Notes: a model not told the origin generated them from the letters alone. A stretch of 64,000 bases of DNA from Pachypanchax playfairii (GCA_006937955.1 SSNP01000191.1:658698-722697), one strand, 5' to 3'; positions 48,001-59,441 are shown, counted from the stretch's first letter. Translations and numbers: made by a program.

Positions 48001-51000
48001 TTAACGCTGATCTGTCTTTAAATCTTTATTTACTGATGTAATAAACATGAATCTTCACAGTTAAACCAAGTTGAATCCTAAAAGCGAGTTAGTTGAACAG
48101 AAATCAGAATGATATGAATATAAATATGAATATGTTGAGTTGCTGGTGTAAAGAAACAAACAGGTTTGTCTTCCTACAGATTGTGCGGACTCTCTGTCTC
48201 TTCCTCACCCCGGCTGAGAGGAAGTGCTCTCGTCTCTGCAGAACCAACTCTTCCTTTAAATATGACACTGGCCTGTTTGTTCAGGGTCTGCTGAAGGTAG
48301 CGACCACCTCTCTGATTATTCAGTAGAACATGACATGTCTCAGGACCTGCTTATCGCTGAAACCTGTAACCTGAAGTCTGTTTTCTTCACCATCCTGGTT
48401 CGGTAACTCGTAGGACTCCACAGGAAGCTTCGTCCTGCCGTTCCGTCAGGTGCTTTACTCCCCTTACCCGACCACGCACATCGACGTCGACATCAACACG
48501 GTGAAGCAGATGCCGCCATGTCACGAGCACTCGTATCGCCAGCGGCGCTACATGCGCTCTGAACTGAGCACGCTGTGGAAGACAGACAGCGAGGAGGACA
48601 TATCCCCAGACACGATCGTCCACACTGATGAAACCTTCACCCCTGACCTGTGAGAGCTGACCTGGGGGTTACCTTTTTGGTTGTTTTAAATATTAGAAAA
48701 TAAATTATGGAAAAGGGTGATCTTAGAGGGATAATTATTTTTTGTTTGTTTCAGAAATATTTTCCAAGATGTGATGCATAAAGACAAGCTGGTTAAGGAT
48801 TTTATAAATGAGGTAAGAATATATAAAAATACATAATAAAAACAAATTTATAGTACTGTGTTGTATGTGTTGAAAATAATTTTTATCTACCTGTAATTTT
48901 ACGACCCAAAATAAAAGAGCAGAACTCACAGTTCAGACTCAGAATAACATGCATCATGAAGTACGAGGATGAAATTCTTCATGTTCAAACGTGAAGCCAG
49001 GAGTCACAACAAGCTCATGAGTTCATATCTCCAACCGTTTACTCACTAACAGAGAAGACAAAACCTTGTTCCTGCAAAGAGACTGAAAAACATGGACAAA
49101 AAGAACAAATTTTCATGTTACGATTCTGTTTGTATATTCTTACAAACTTTGACAGACATCCCACCAGAAATGGACGTCGGTGAAGTTTAGGAGATTTATT
49201 TTCAGTGTTTAACTCTGTCGGTCTCCAGGGTAACGGGTTTTATTCTTTTTTGATAAACTTTGTTGAGACGTTTCTGCTCTAACTTTGAGCTGGAGATGTT
49301 CTGGGATGTGAAGGGGAAGGGACTTCACCCCTGAACACATGCTCAGACGTGTATGTTTCCTGCACAGCAGATACCTGAAACATGCACTTTCACAGGGCAG
49401 ATGTAATCTCTCAATACAAACAGTAGAATTTATCCCTGAGGGTCACAGCCTGACGTTCGTTTCCATGTCAACCGTCCCTCAGTTGCAGCTACAATCTTTC
49501 CTCACAGTAGCAGCTTTTGTTTCAAGGTTAGGACAGTCAAGGGAGGAAAGGTGGGTGTTATTCCATTTTTTTTTCAGTAGAGTCACCTCTCAGACTGCTA
49601 ATTGACATCCTGTGTTGTTCCCAGGTGTTCATGCTGAAGCCCAGTCTGTCCCTGCGGAGCACCTATCTGGCCCAGTTCCTGCTACTGCTCCACAGGAAGG
49701 CCCTCACTCTGCTCAAGTACATCGAGGACGAAACGTAAGAGAGCAGAACAAAAAGAATCCATGTGACAGCAGATAATATCACTCACACACACAGACACAC
49801 TACAAAAACACGTTGTCAAATTTGTATGTCAGCATTGTTAATTTACCTGTTTTTTACCTTTTGAATTCTTATTTCTGCATCATTTAATTTTGCAGATAAG
49901 AAGGCTGAGAAGTGTGACAACTGATGAGATCACACTTCTCAGCCTCCTGAGCAAAGGTTAATCTGGGTGTTGGTAAGGAGACATATGACTGATTGTCAAA
50001 CCTTGGATTCAGGAGGATCAGTGTTTGTCCAGGTTGTAGGACAGTGGACCAGATCTTTACCCTTGCTACTGCTCAGTCCAATGCAGTGTGGAGCCATGAC
50101 CTTCAGCGTGTGCTGGAGATGTTCACTGCTAAGTGTGACCAGGTCAACTCCTCCTGAGACCATGGTCTTCAACCCAAAAAAGGTGTAAAATTCTCTTCAG
50201 ATTGGCAGTGGGACTTTGCCTCTAGTGGAGGAGTTTAAATATCTTAGTGTTTTGTTCATCAGTGATGGAGGAGATGGACCAACGAGTCGGGGCTTCAGCC
50301 TCAGTGATGAGTGTGTTGCTTCAGTCTGTCATAGTGTAGAAGAAGCTGAGCTGACCCTCACCTGGTCATGAGATCTGGACCATGAACGAAAGACCAGGTG
50401 CAAACAGCTGGATTGAGCTTCCTCTGTAGGACCAGCCTTACGAGGTACAGTGAGGGGCTCCGTCATGTAGAAATAGAAGTAAAACTGTTTGCAACTTTTG
50501 AAACTAATTAGACGCCATATCAGCTGAGGTTGTTCAGACGTGTGGTCTGATCCCTCATGGTCGCCTGATTGAGGCTACAGCAAGCTCTCATGGACAAATT
50601 ACCAAATATTTGGCTCTAGGTTGAAGGACAGGAGGCAGAATAAGTGTGCACTTTGGATGGAGATGCACAGAAATAGACGAGTTGGATTCAGCCAACTGCA
50701 GCTGTGAGCAGACGAGAGAAGTCCAAAAACCCTCCGAGTGGAACAGTGGGTTACGTTTTGGCAGGAGAACTTCTGTTCTAGAGATGCTGTTCTGCTGAGG
50801 AAGAGAAAAATCAGATGTGATCAGAAGATTCATCCGTCAGCTTTACATCCAGGAATCTGTTTTTAAGGTGCTGTGTCACAAAAACACCTGAAATATCAGA
50901 GGTCAGTTAGTGAAAAAAAAATCTAATTAGATGTAATGTTTGTGTGATTTTATAGAAACGTTGGATTCTCTTTTTAAATTCCAGTAAACCTGAGGCCTAA

Positions 51001-52508
51001 ATTAGTAATTTATTCTAAAAGCAGTAGCTTCAGCCTTTCTAATGGATTTCGTGTAATGTTTGTAGTTTTCCCAGAGGCTGAATCAAATAAAAGTTTTCCA
51101 GGAAACCCTCAGGTTGTACAAGTCTGTTTTTTCAATAAAGCCTTAAGTCATAATAAGTTCAGAGTTCCAGTTAAAAAAGGCGGGTCAGCGTTTTTCAGCC
51201 TCTGCAGGATGGGTTTTTCTAGTGGATGCAGATGTTTGGTGTCGAGAGAAACCGCTGAAGAAATGTGATGCTCATAAAAACACCAGACATGTGAGAATAA
51301 GGTGCAAGAACACACACACTGCATCAGATCAATGCATCAAAGGGATTAATAATTGATAAAGTGAAAAAGCAATTTCACCCCTAATTTGTGTTTGAGCTGA
51401 GAAGAGGGAGCCCGTTAACAACATCATGTCACAACGACAGTATCTTTATTTTATTGCTTCAAAGTAATGACCAATAAAATGATGCTCAACATGTTCCAAA
51501 ACCTTCATATGAGCTCAGCTGAGAGGCGACTTTATCACCATCAAAATACTAAATGGAGTTTTTACGATCATCATTTGATCGCTGATGAGATCTAATCATT
51601 TGGTGTCCCTCCCTCAGGCGCTGAAGTGATGCCAGGTTGGAAGGTGACCTACAGGCACCAAAAATGTCTCTTTAATTTAATCAGCACATGTTAGAAATCT
51701 GAGCTTTACACTCAGCTTTCACTTCCTGTAGTGAATAAAACTACTCTTAGCTGTATGTTTAATTGTATTTAGTCCCTGTGGGGTTACAGTAAGTCCGTTC
51801 TGGCTCGGCTCCAGGCTCACCTTTGTTTCATGTCTTTGTGAAGTTCAGTTTTGTTTTGGTTTTTACACCATCCATCCTGTGGTGACCTGGTCATCGCTCC
51901 ATCTGGACTTGACTCATTTCCTCCTGTGCTTCATGCTGTTGCCTTTAAAAATCATTGTAGTTACTTTTCCTTTTACTTCTTTCCAGTTTTTTTTTTTTTA
52001 ATAATTCCAAACCTATTATTAGAGTTATATCCATAAATTTTCGGGTGGCACTAACTGCATGAGTGAAGCCGTTACTTGTGTGTTGTTGAGAAAGCATTAA
52101 AGCAGCCTTGTTTATGATGCTGCCACCAGTCTGAGGTCTAAGGGCACATTATGTTACACGTGCTCTGACAGAATTCTTTATGCTCTTTTGCTATTCTGTA
52201 GTAACATACATAATTCAGCATGAAGTGGCATTTGTGTGCACAGCTGCAACACAACTAACCCAGACTTGTTTTGGTTTGCTTGTAGTTGTACAATATCTCC
52301 ATGTTTGCTATTTTTTTATAGACAAAAAGGGAAGAAGCCATTTGGAACGTTGCGTAACTTAAAGACGGACCTGGATCTGACAGTGGAAGGAGACCTGAAC
52401 ATCATAATGGCGTTTGCTGAGAAGCTGAGGGCGGGGCTTCACTCGTTTGTGTTTGGGAAGTCATTCTACACCAGCATTCAGGAGCGAGACGTGCTCATGA
52501 GCTTCTAA
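45094..52508 (+). CDS. c9orf72: C9orf72, DENN-type guanine nucleotide exchange/GAP complex subunit
   Basis: Coding exons: 45094-45540, 46678-46773, 47164-47228, 47640-47712, 48180-48296, 48414-48649, 48755-48812, 49625-49734 and 52322-52508, all with AG/GT borders. Lengths after the first (96, 65, 73, 117, 236, 58, 110) equal those of human exons 4-10. The sum is 1389 nt, 462 residues. The start lies in exon sequence beginning at about 45029, in a weak context. Recognisable stretches include LLAATFAYWDNILGPRVRHI (longin part), FLANHTLNGEILR, KIVRTLCLFL-like (QIVRTLCLFLTPAERKCSR in the reading frame is NK|IVRTL), PYPTTHID and GDLNIIMAFAEKLR. The protein forms a complex with SMCR8 and WDR41 that acts on small GTPases in autophagy and lysosomal traffic. 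Human exon 3 (20 residues) has no counterpart here. Confidence 0.95.
45687..45960 (+). mobile_element. decayed Tc1/mariner relic in c9orf72 intron
   Basis: CAACTCCAATTCTAAAAA after a TA at 45687-45688 is a mutated version of the MITE end at 8317. At 45761 a transposase-like start (ATGGACAGAGGTTCACCAAT) runs into a stop after seven codons, then continues with frame-compatible remnants. No right end is visible. The relic lies in the intron where human C9ORF72 has exon 3. Confidence 0.6.
46785..46800 (+). repeat. (CA)8 microsatellite next to a splice donor
   Basis: The short CA repeat starts 11 bases after the donor of the second coding exon of c9orf72. Intronic CA repeats near donors are known hnRNP L binding sites, so an effect on splicing is possible but not shown. 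Confidence 0.9.
47790..47799 (+). repeat. C run (10 C) in c9orf72 intron
   Basis: Ten consecutive C residues followed by T-rich sequence, 77 bases after the 73-nt exon. No downstream acceptor uses it. Confidence 0.9.
49889..49955 (+). other. intronic hairpin with perfect 16-bp stem
   Basis: AGGCTGAGAAGTGTGA (49902-49917) is the exact reverse complement of TCACACTTCTCAGCCT (49930-49945), with a 12-base loop. Outside an internal loop, TTTGC (49889-49893) can pair with GCAAA (49951-49955). It lies in the sense strand of the last c9orf72 intron, just before a LINE fragment. It is too short for a typical microRNA precursor; a palindromic repeat end is another explanation. Confidence 0.6.
50000..50600 (+). 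mobile_element. Rex3-like LINE fragment in the last c9orf72 intron
   Basis: The + strand resembles a fish RTE-type reverse-transcriptase 3' part: CAGGTTGTAGGACAGTGGACC at the start, TGGAGGAGTTTAAATATCTT (the conserved FKYL block), GGTCATGAGATCTGGACCAT and a later GTTGTTCAGACGTGTGGTCT. Many indels and stops break the frame. Inserted in the same orientation as c9orf72. Clade naming is from memory of Rex3. Confidence 0.6.
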
Positions 52509-53265
52509 CGTTTATCACTCACATGTACTTTATGTTTTGTTTACTGTTACATAGAAACCTGCATGTTAATGAATGTTTACCATGAACCAGAATATTTGTT
52601 TGGTTTTTGATCAAGAAAAACATCATTTGACAGGCTGATTGTGTACACTGTTATGAGCCATGCGAATTTGATATACTTCATTAACAATGAGTGTAATGTG
52701 AGTTAAGTGTTTTAAAAGAGAAGTCAGTCAGAGCTGCATGAATTATTCATGTGCTCTCAGTTAATCGTGGGTCTGGATTAATTCATGATGTAAAAATCGG
52801 CTGTAGTGCCCTCTGAGACGTTCTCAGTTTAATTTAAGATTATATTTATTGAAAGATGAATTATGTGTGTCTACACTGCCTTTGTTTATGAAACAGTACA
52901 TTTTAAATGGCTTTTTCTGATTATTTTCTATAAATGTGTTTAACACTGATGGCACGTCCTGCTGGATAATCACACATTGTACAGAAACAGGATTTGTAAA
53001 ATGTCCAAATCCTTCCAAACTAAATGTGTATATGTGAGTGGCACGTTGTGCATGAAGTCAGTCTGTTTTCTCTTGCAGCTGCAGCTCAGTTACTGACTAT
53101 ATGGATTATTTGACCTGGATGAAGTCGTGCTGTGTTGGTGCATTTCTCTCTGAGATCAAAGCACATTTATTACAGATTCTTTAAGTTCTTTGCTTCATGT
53201 GTCTATATTGTGTGGAATGTTGTAAGACAACTCAATGAATAATAAATGGTGTTCTCACAAATCCT
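52509..53265 (+). other. c9orf72 3' UTR with polyadenylation signal
   Basis: After the stop at 52506-52508 the sequence runs without repeats to AATAAA at 53241-53246, followed by a T/GT-rich stretch (GGTGTTCTCAC). This is the likely mRNA end, about 740 bases from the stop. Confidence 0.55.
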
Positions 53266-53613
53266 ACATCTCTTTTCCCTTCTATAGACTTTAAATGTCT
53301 CACATTAAGAAAAGTAATCAGCTGATGAGCGACTCCACAGCTTCATGTAGAAAGGGAGTTTGTAGAAAAACTAATTCAGCTTCATGTTCAACTGAATGCT
53401 GAATCTATGAAGTCAAACTGTCTGTTGGTTCAAAGTCCAATGACTCAGTGCTGGTGTAGAAACTCTTCAGTTAGATGTTAAATCTCTTTCATTTAAAACT
53501 GAGTGGGACAATTTTTTATTAATGTGAGTGACTTTCTGCTCATTTGATTAGTCGTGTAAGTTGGTCTGCCTTAAAACAGTTTCAGAATATCAGAGAAAAG
53601 TTGATATTGTTAT

Positions 53614-53748
53614 GCAGTTAAGGCCAAAATTATTAACTCCCTTATGAAATTAGTCAACACTCTTGATTTCTCCATTAACAACAAGTGTTTGTTATTTTGG
53701 AAAACAAATACACTATAAAAAAAAGGCTAATGATTTTGGCCTCTACTG
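53614..53748. mobile_element. short Tc1-type MITE
   Basis: The left end CAGTTAAGGCCAAAATTATT and the right end, read inverted as CAGTAGAGGCCAAAATCATT, match over about 20 positions with three or four differences. A TA follows the right end (53749-53750). At about 135 bp it has no coding capacity. Its ends differ from those of the nearby 1.6-kb Tc1 element, so it is a separate family. Confidence 0.6.
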
Positions 53749-53754
53749 TAAGTA

Positions 53755-54560
53755 TTTTTCAAGAATAACAGCTCAGAAATACATTAAAAGAAAATATCCT
53801 TTAAGACCAGAGACAGGAAGAGAGATGCATCTTCCTTCAGTCGATCACCATGTGAGAACTCTCTGGAACTCATTTTGAAGCTAAAATCTTATTTCTTGCC
53901 TGTCAAACTGTGTCATATTTGTTTTTTTATATATATGTAGATTCAGCTAAAGACATGAGAACAAAATGTGTCTTTGTGACAGACTGCTGGCAACAAAGAC
54001 TCACATTCAGTCTGCAGCTGTTCTTTGTTTTTACACCTAATTTCCAAGTATTTACTTGCTTTTATGGTTATCAAAGACTGGAAACAAAAAGAAATCCCAA
54101 AACAGATATACAGAGAAACTAAAGTTATACTGTGAATTATTGAATTATTAAAAACCACACTGAGAAATCCACAATCCTGTTGAGACGGAGTTCAACCTTC
54201 AGTTTTTGACTTTAATGGTACATTAATCGCTGTGATACATCATGTACTACTTAAGTTTTTTAAGTCAGTATTTGTTACAAGCACAATGAAGATATAAAAG
54301 GCAAAACTACAAATGAATCCTGAGTTGACTCTTGCAATCTGCCTGCAGTCACTAATAATATAGATATGTATCTAAAAATTATAGAATCTATAAAAACCTG
54401 CCTTCCCTAAAGCCCTGCAAAAAAAAGGCAGCTTGAAGATCTTTGCCCATCTATAATTGCCTGAAGCAGGAATATAATTACACGTCCTCTGGAGGACCTC
54501 AGAGTGATGCATATTTAAAAGAAGACAAGAAAGAAGCAAGTGAGGAAGCTGTTAATTACA
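53755..54560. other. gene-free DNA between a MITE and the Tc1 element
   Basis: Short frames without family resemblance. The A-rich words and TA-rich patches could be decayed repeat, but none was identified. Confidence 0.35.
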
Positions 54561-54562
54561 TA

Positions 54563-54762
54563 CAGTGGGGCAAAAAAGTATTTAGTCAGCCACCAATTGT
54601 GTAAGTTCTCCCACTTAAAAAGATCAGAGAGGCCTGTAATTTTCATCATAGGTATACCTCAACTATGAGAGACAAAATGAGGAAAAAAAATCCAGAAAAT
54701 CACATTGTCTGATTTTTAAAGAATTTATTTGCAAATTATGGTGGAAAATAAGTATTTGGTCA
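54563..54762. repeat. left inverted repeat of the Tc1-like element
   Basis: 200-bp terminal repeat beginning CAGTGGGGCAAAAAAGTA. Transposase binding sites are expected at the outer and inner direct repeats at about 54576-54588 and 54750-54762. Confidence 0.9.
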
Positions 54763-54778
54763 ATAACAAAAGTTAATC

Positions 54779-55801
54779 TCAATACTTTGTTATATAGCCT
54801 TTGTTGGCAATGACAGAGGTCAAACGTTTTCTGTAAGTCTTCACAAGGTTTTCACACACTGTTGCTGGTATTTTGGCCCATTCCTCCATGCAGATCTCCT
54901 CTAGAGCAGTGATGTTTTGGGGCTGACGCTGGGCAACACGGACTTTCAACTCCCTCCAGAGATTTTCTATGGGGTTGAGATCTGGAGACTGGCTAGGCCA
55001 CTCCAGGACCTTGAAATGCTTCTTACGAAGCCACTCCTTCGTTGCCCGGGCGGTGTGTTTGGGATCATTGTCATGCTGAAAGACCCAGCCACGTCTCATT
55101 TTCAATGCCCTTGCTGATGGAAGGAGGTTTTCACTCAAAATCTTACGATACATGGCCCCATTCATTCTTTCCTTTACACGGATCAGTCGTCCTGGTCCCC
55201 TTGCAGAAAAACAGCCCCAAAGCATGATGTTTCCACCCCCATGCTTTACAGTAGGTATGGTGTTCTTTGGATCCAACTCAGCATTCTTTCCCCTCCAAAC
55301 ACGACAAGTTGAGTTTCTACCAAAAAGTTCTATTTTGGTTTCATCTGACCATATGATGTTCTCCCAATCCTCTTCTGGATCATCCAAATGCTCTCTAGCA
55401 AACCGCAGACGGGCCTGGACGTGTCCTGGCTTCAGCAGGGGGACACGTCTGGCACTGCAGGATTTGAGTCCCTGGCGGCGTAGTGTGTTACTGATGGTAG
55501 CCTTTGTTACTTTGGTCCCAGCTCTCTGCAGGTCATTCACTAGGTCCCTCCGTGTGGTTCTGGGATTTTTGCTCACCGTTCTTGTGATCATTTTGACCCC
55601 ACGGGGTGAGATCTTGCGTGGAGCCCCAGATCGAGGGAGATTATCAGTGGTCTTGTATGTCTTCCATTTTCTAATAATTGCTCCCACAGTTGATTTCTTC
55701 ACACCAAGCTGCTTACCTATTGCAGATTCAGTCTTCCCAGCCTGGTGAAGGTCTACAATTTTGTTTCTGGTGTCCTTTGACAGCTCTTTGGTCTTGGCCA
55801 T
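54779..55801 (-). CDS. Tc1/mariner-superfamily transposase, uninterrupted
   Basis: A 340-residue protein starting at ATG (55801-55799) and ending TKY. It has a paired-like DNA-binding part: a first helix-turn-helix at about 18-47 (ESAIGKQLGVKKSTVGAII), a linker with the GRPR-like RSGAPRK at 57-63, and a second helix-turn-helix at about 84-112. A catalytic DDE domain follows, with D153 (IIWSDETK), D244 (FQHDNDPKHT) and E279 (LNPIENLW), that is 34 residues between the last two, the DD34E pattern. The glycine-rich HGGGNIMLWG motif is present at 187-196. Length is the family's usual one. It would cut and paste the element at TA sites. No stop or frameshift is seen; activity is untested. Confidence 0.93.
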   Translation of the reverse strand: MAKTKELSKDTRNKIVDLHQAGKTESAIGKQLGVKKSTVGAIIRKWKTYKTTDNLPRSGAPRKISPRGVKMITRTVSKNPRTTRRDLVNDLQRAGTKVTKATISNTLRRQGLKSCSARRVPLLKPGHVQARLRFAREHLDDPEEDWENIIWSDETKIELFGRNSTCRVWRGKNAELDPKNTIPTVKHGGGNIMLWGCFSARGPGRLIRVKERMNGAMYRKILSENLLPSARALKMRRGWVFQHDNDPKHTARATKEWLRKKHFKVLEWPSQSPDLNPIENLWRELKVRVAQRQPQNITALEEICMEEWAKIPATVCENLVKTYRKRLTSVIANKGYITKY

Positions 55802-55964
55802 AGTGGAGTTTGGAGCGTGACTGTTTGAGGTTGTGGACAGGTGTCTTTTATACTGATAACGAGTTCACACAGGTGCCATTAATACAGGTAACGAGTGGAG
55901 GACCGAGGAGCCTCTTAAAGAAGTTACAGGTCTGTGAAAGCCAGAAATCTTACTTGTTTGTAGG

Positions 55965-56164
55965 TGACCAAATACTTATTTTCCACCATAATTTGCAAAT
56001 AAATTCTTTAAAAATCAGACAATGTGATTTTCTGGATTTTTTTTCCTCATTTTGTCTCTCATAGTTGAGGTATACCTATGATGAAAATTACAGGCCTCTC
56101 TGATCTTTTTAAGTGGGAGAACTTACACAATTGGTGGCTGACTAAATACTTTTTTGCCCCACTG
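55965..56164. repeat. right inverted repeat of the Tc1-like element
   Basis: Mirror copy of the left repeat, with inner and outer direct repeats at 55965-55977 and 56139-56151. No mismatch to the left copy was seen. Confidence 0.9.
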
Positions 56165-56169
56165 TATAG

Positions 56170-56985
56170 AATATCTTCAAGGACTGAACCAAAGATGTCC
56201 TTCAGGAGTTTAGTTGAAAATATAATTCAAAAGACGCTGACAAAAATTCTTTTAAAAAGCCGCAGCCAAATTAAGTTGCACTTCAGAGAAAGACTTGATT
56301 GGCAAGCTTTGAAGTTCCGTTAGGGAGGTTTCATTTTTGTGAATGGGAGAGAGATTATCATAACCTCCTGAAAAGTACCCCAGAGTGTTAGTAAATGCTG
56401 TATCGAGTGTTGTTTTCTGCTGAAACGTTCTATAACAGTGTCATGGTTTTTCAGGAGACAGAATTCTCATGTAGGGCACAAAGATGGAACCAGATGGCAA
56501 ACAGAAAAATCTGTCTTTTTATATACTAACATTCCTTGCAAAGTCCTCAGCTGATGATTCTACTAAACCTTTTCAGCAGACAAAAACAGTATTTTGTCCA
56601 CATTTTAGAAACCAAAACTTCAAATTGAGAACATTTCACTGTTTGTTTGAGGATGACAGCAGAAAAAACAAGTCACTTCCGTAGACGGGAATTCAATTAA
56701 AAAATATATATTAACAGTTACACTGAAACATTAAACTGTACAATGCTTTTAGAATTTCACCCATATTCTTTATTATCCAGTTCACTGGCTGATCCTATCT
56801 AGCATGTTATTGATATTTTATTCATGTAATAATATTATTTGTTTAACATAAAAATGACAGATTCCGTGGTCATTTTTAATATGTTTGATAACAATTTTGT
56901 AGAATATATGTATTTAATGTAATTATTGTAAAACATTACTGTGAGATTAAATATTAAAACAACGCTGATAAAAAAAACATGCTGA
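56170..56985. other. gene-free DNA
   Basis: No supported exon or repeat recognised; short open frames only. Confidence 0.4.
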
Positions 56986-56994
56986 TTTCTTGGC

Positions 56995-57236
56995 AATGGG
57001 CGTGGCTTTACATGGGATTTTATCCTATTGGTCAGTTTCTGACTCGCAATTTTCTTCCTATTGGTCAGATTTGTTTCTGCTCCCGACAGAACAGGAAGAG
57101 ACGGTAACTGGCTACCTGCCATGTAAATATGGAACAGAGGATGCTAGCTGAGTCCATGTTCAGAACCACAACAAGGGCAGCTTCTCCTGAATAACTGAAG
57201 CAAAGATGAAACTGCCAGCTTTATCGGATATATTAT
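56995..57236 (+). promoter_or_regulatory. candidate bltp1 promoter with paired inverted CCAAT boxes
   Basis: TCCTATTGGTCAG occurs twice, at 57023-57035 and 57056-57068, 33 bp apart and in the same orientation. ATTGG is the reversed CCAAT box of NF-Y, whose sites often come in pairs near 33 bp apart. A GGGCGTGGC (KLF/SP-like) word lies at about 56998-57006. A donor-like TTATG|GTATGT lies at 57237. Only bltp1, 3.5 kb downstream on the same strand, is near. Target and start site are inferred. Confidence 0.4.
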
Positions 57237-57299
57237 GGTATGTCACGCGTACTAACATACTTTTATTGACTCTATTAAAAAGAAGAAGTATTAAGATGC

Positions 57300-58910
57300 G
57301 GCCTGTATTCGTTAGCTTGCTGGTTAGCCTCGTTGCTAACGTTTTTGTAGCAGCTTTCTTAATAACTTCACTATCACAAGCAGTTAAATGGGTCTATCTA
57401 GACGCATGTTGAGTGTAGTAGACGAGTCAGGGGACTTTTTAATTATGTTGAAAGAGACTACTAAACGAAACGTGTTGTGGTGTTTGTCTCTGCTGAGGAA
57501 AGTTATCAGGAAATTCCTGGGACCTGGGATTAGATCTACCGGTAGGTATGGCGCTTTATTCCAGATTACAGAGGTTTAGGGAAATCCAGAAGACACCTAG
57601 CTGTGTTCAGTTTTACCCTTCACGCGTTTTATTTTTACCTGTTTACGATGTAAACATGTCTAATCAGGCTAATCCCTTAGACATCCCAGTGTGTGGATTT
57701 TAATCCTCATATTTTAAACAACAGTTTATTCTAAACTCTGCTTAATTTATATAGGAAGACATATGTAAAGTAAGAGTAAAGCATGTAGTGTTATCAAACC
57801 TGAGATAATCCCGGTTCTTTTCACACTCTGCACTGAAATTATGAGCCATTTTGTTTGTTGTAAACTGAGGGGGGCATTGTTAGTTAGTTTACAATGTGTT
57901 AAGAAGTTTGTTGGACATAAGTGGCGGCTGAAAATGGATTTACTTCAGCTGCATGAGGCTCAGCTCACACTGCATTTCTGTATGAATCAAACCTGAAAAC
58001 AGGTGAAATGACAGACAGGTAAATGTAGTGAGTCATCGTCATCTCAGTTCTTGGAGGGTGAACTTGGTTTACAGGAATCTCTTTGATGTCAGTTAGTAGT
58101 TCCAGAGTTTACATTTTATTAAAAGAAGAATTAGTGGCCTTTGACATAATGCACAAACTAAAAAAAACACTCCCTAATATGGGTTAGTGTCAGACAGGTA
58201 GTGGGGGTCTGGTCTCCAGGGACCCAGATTCTTTGTAGAATTACTGAATTTAACTGTTAACACATTATTTTATCATAGTCCAAAAGAAAGTTGAGAAATG
58301 CTGGTTTCTGTCAGAAGAAGCAGGTTGTTTAATCTCTGTGGTGTTTAGTTAATATTATTTAAGTTGGATTAGTAAAGGATGTTTGTGTGGGATGCAGTCG
58401 GGCTCGTTACACCTGTAACGACAAGCAGCAGAGACTGAATTCTGATAAAGCTGGTTATGTTCATGTCTTGTGTAATATGTTAAACCTTTGCTCACCCCAT
58501 GGCTCATAGCGTTTTGGCTGTCAGGGTCAATATTCTGATAACTGTGTAGCCACTTAACAAGTAACAGTGTAGTCAAATTTAAACTGGAGGACAACATCTA
58601 AAAATGACAAATTCATTTTTTTATTAGGTTTTTAAAAGACAAAAGGATTGATGGGAAAACTAAAAATAAGAAAAAGGCAAGTTTTGACTTGTTTCCTCAT
58701 TCAAAGGTTTTTCACTTCCTATTTTGAAAACTTTTAAAGAATGTCAACAGATTTTAAAGACGCATCAAGTGATTATAAGAACTTTAATCTCAGCACTTGG
58801 TCATGTGATTTACTGCTGAAGCTTTCAGACTTCTGGTAACTTTTAGCAGTCAATGAGATGATTTTATAATAAATTAACTGATTATAAATCTATAGTTCAG
58901 TTTGCAACGT
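57300..58910. other. gene-free DNA, possibly bltp1 5' intron
   Basis: No exon recognised. Contains ordinary AT-rich sequence and short frames. Confidence 0.35.
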
Positions 58911-58915
58911 TACAC

Positions 58916-59441
58916 TTAAAGGTTTCATATGTTAGAATTAGACCTTGTCGTCAAGTCGGAGTGCTGCAGTTCATCCAAAAAAAAACAACTTTTGCTCTCA
59001 GCCACTCACCCCCTCCCCTTTCCTGATTTTTCTGCTGGGTTGCTAGGTCGAATGATGATCTTTGTTTTGTTTCTCTTGTATTTATTCAGTTTTTGGGAAG
59101 GAGGTTGTGGTTTCTTAGGTTTACTACAAGTTACCTCAGGGCTACTTCTTTTACTTTTTGCTGCTGGTTGTTGTGGAATTACAGCTGCTTGTGTTGAGGA
59201 CTTGGCAGCCTTGCAGACTCACATGTGATTCATTATGGAATCAGAAAGTCTGGACGTGGAATAGTTATTGTAAAGAATGATTCTGTCCTGGAACAGCATT
59301 TTTAAAGTGACAGAAACTAGCGACCACCCAGCTGGCTGAGATCGAAATCTGTTACAATGTTACCTTACTTTCAATATCAGTAGGACGTTAGACTGTTGTG
59401 TGATTATTTCACTGTAAAATTCTTACATATTGCACCTTTAA
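58916..59441. mobile_element. TTAA-ended non-autonomous element (526 bp)
   Basis: The left end TTAAAGGTTTCATATGTTAG and the right end, read inverted as TTAAAGGTGCAATATGTAAG, agree in most positions. Both include TTAA, the piggyBac-type target. Inside is no transposase; the 99-codon + strand frame has a low-complexity hydrophobic product. The family is probably widespread in fish, but this cannot be checked here. Confidence 0.6.

Larger units (their letters stand above)
54563..56164 (-). mobile_element. full-length Tc1-like DNA transposon (1602 bp)
   Basis: The element is bounded by TA at 54561-54562 and 56165-56166. Inverted repeats of 200 bp (54563-54762 and 55965-56164) appear identical by eye, including an 8-base A/T run. 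Each contains two direct repeats, AAGTATTTAGTCA (outer, 54576) and AAGTATTTGGTCA (inner, 54750), the IR/DR arrangement known from Sleeping Beauty-type elements. One uninterrupted transposase gene fills the middle. The ends resemble those of fish elements of the Passport type (from memory). Perfect ends plus an open gene indicate a recent insertion. Confidence 0.93.

Noticed and set aside
55152..55748. 198-codon open frame on the + strand
   Set aside because: It is antisense to the transposase gene and has no family resemblance.
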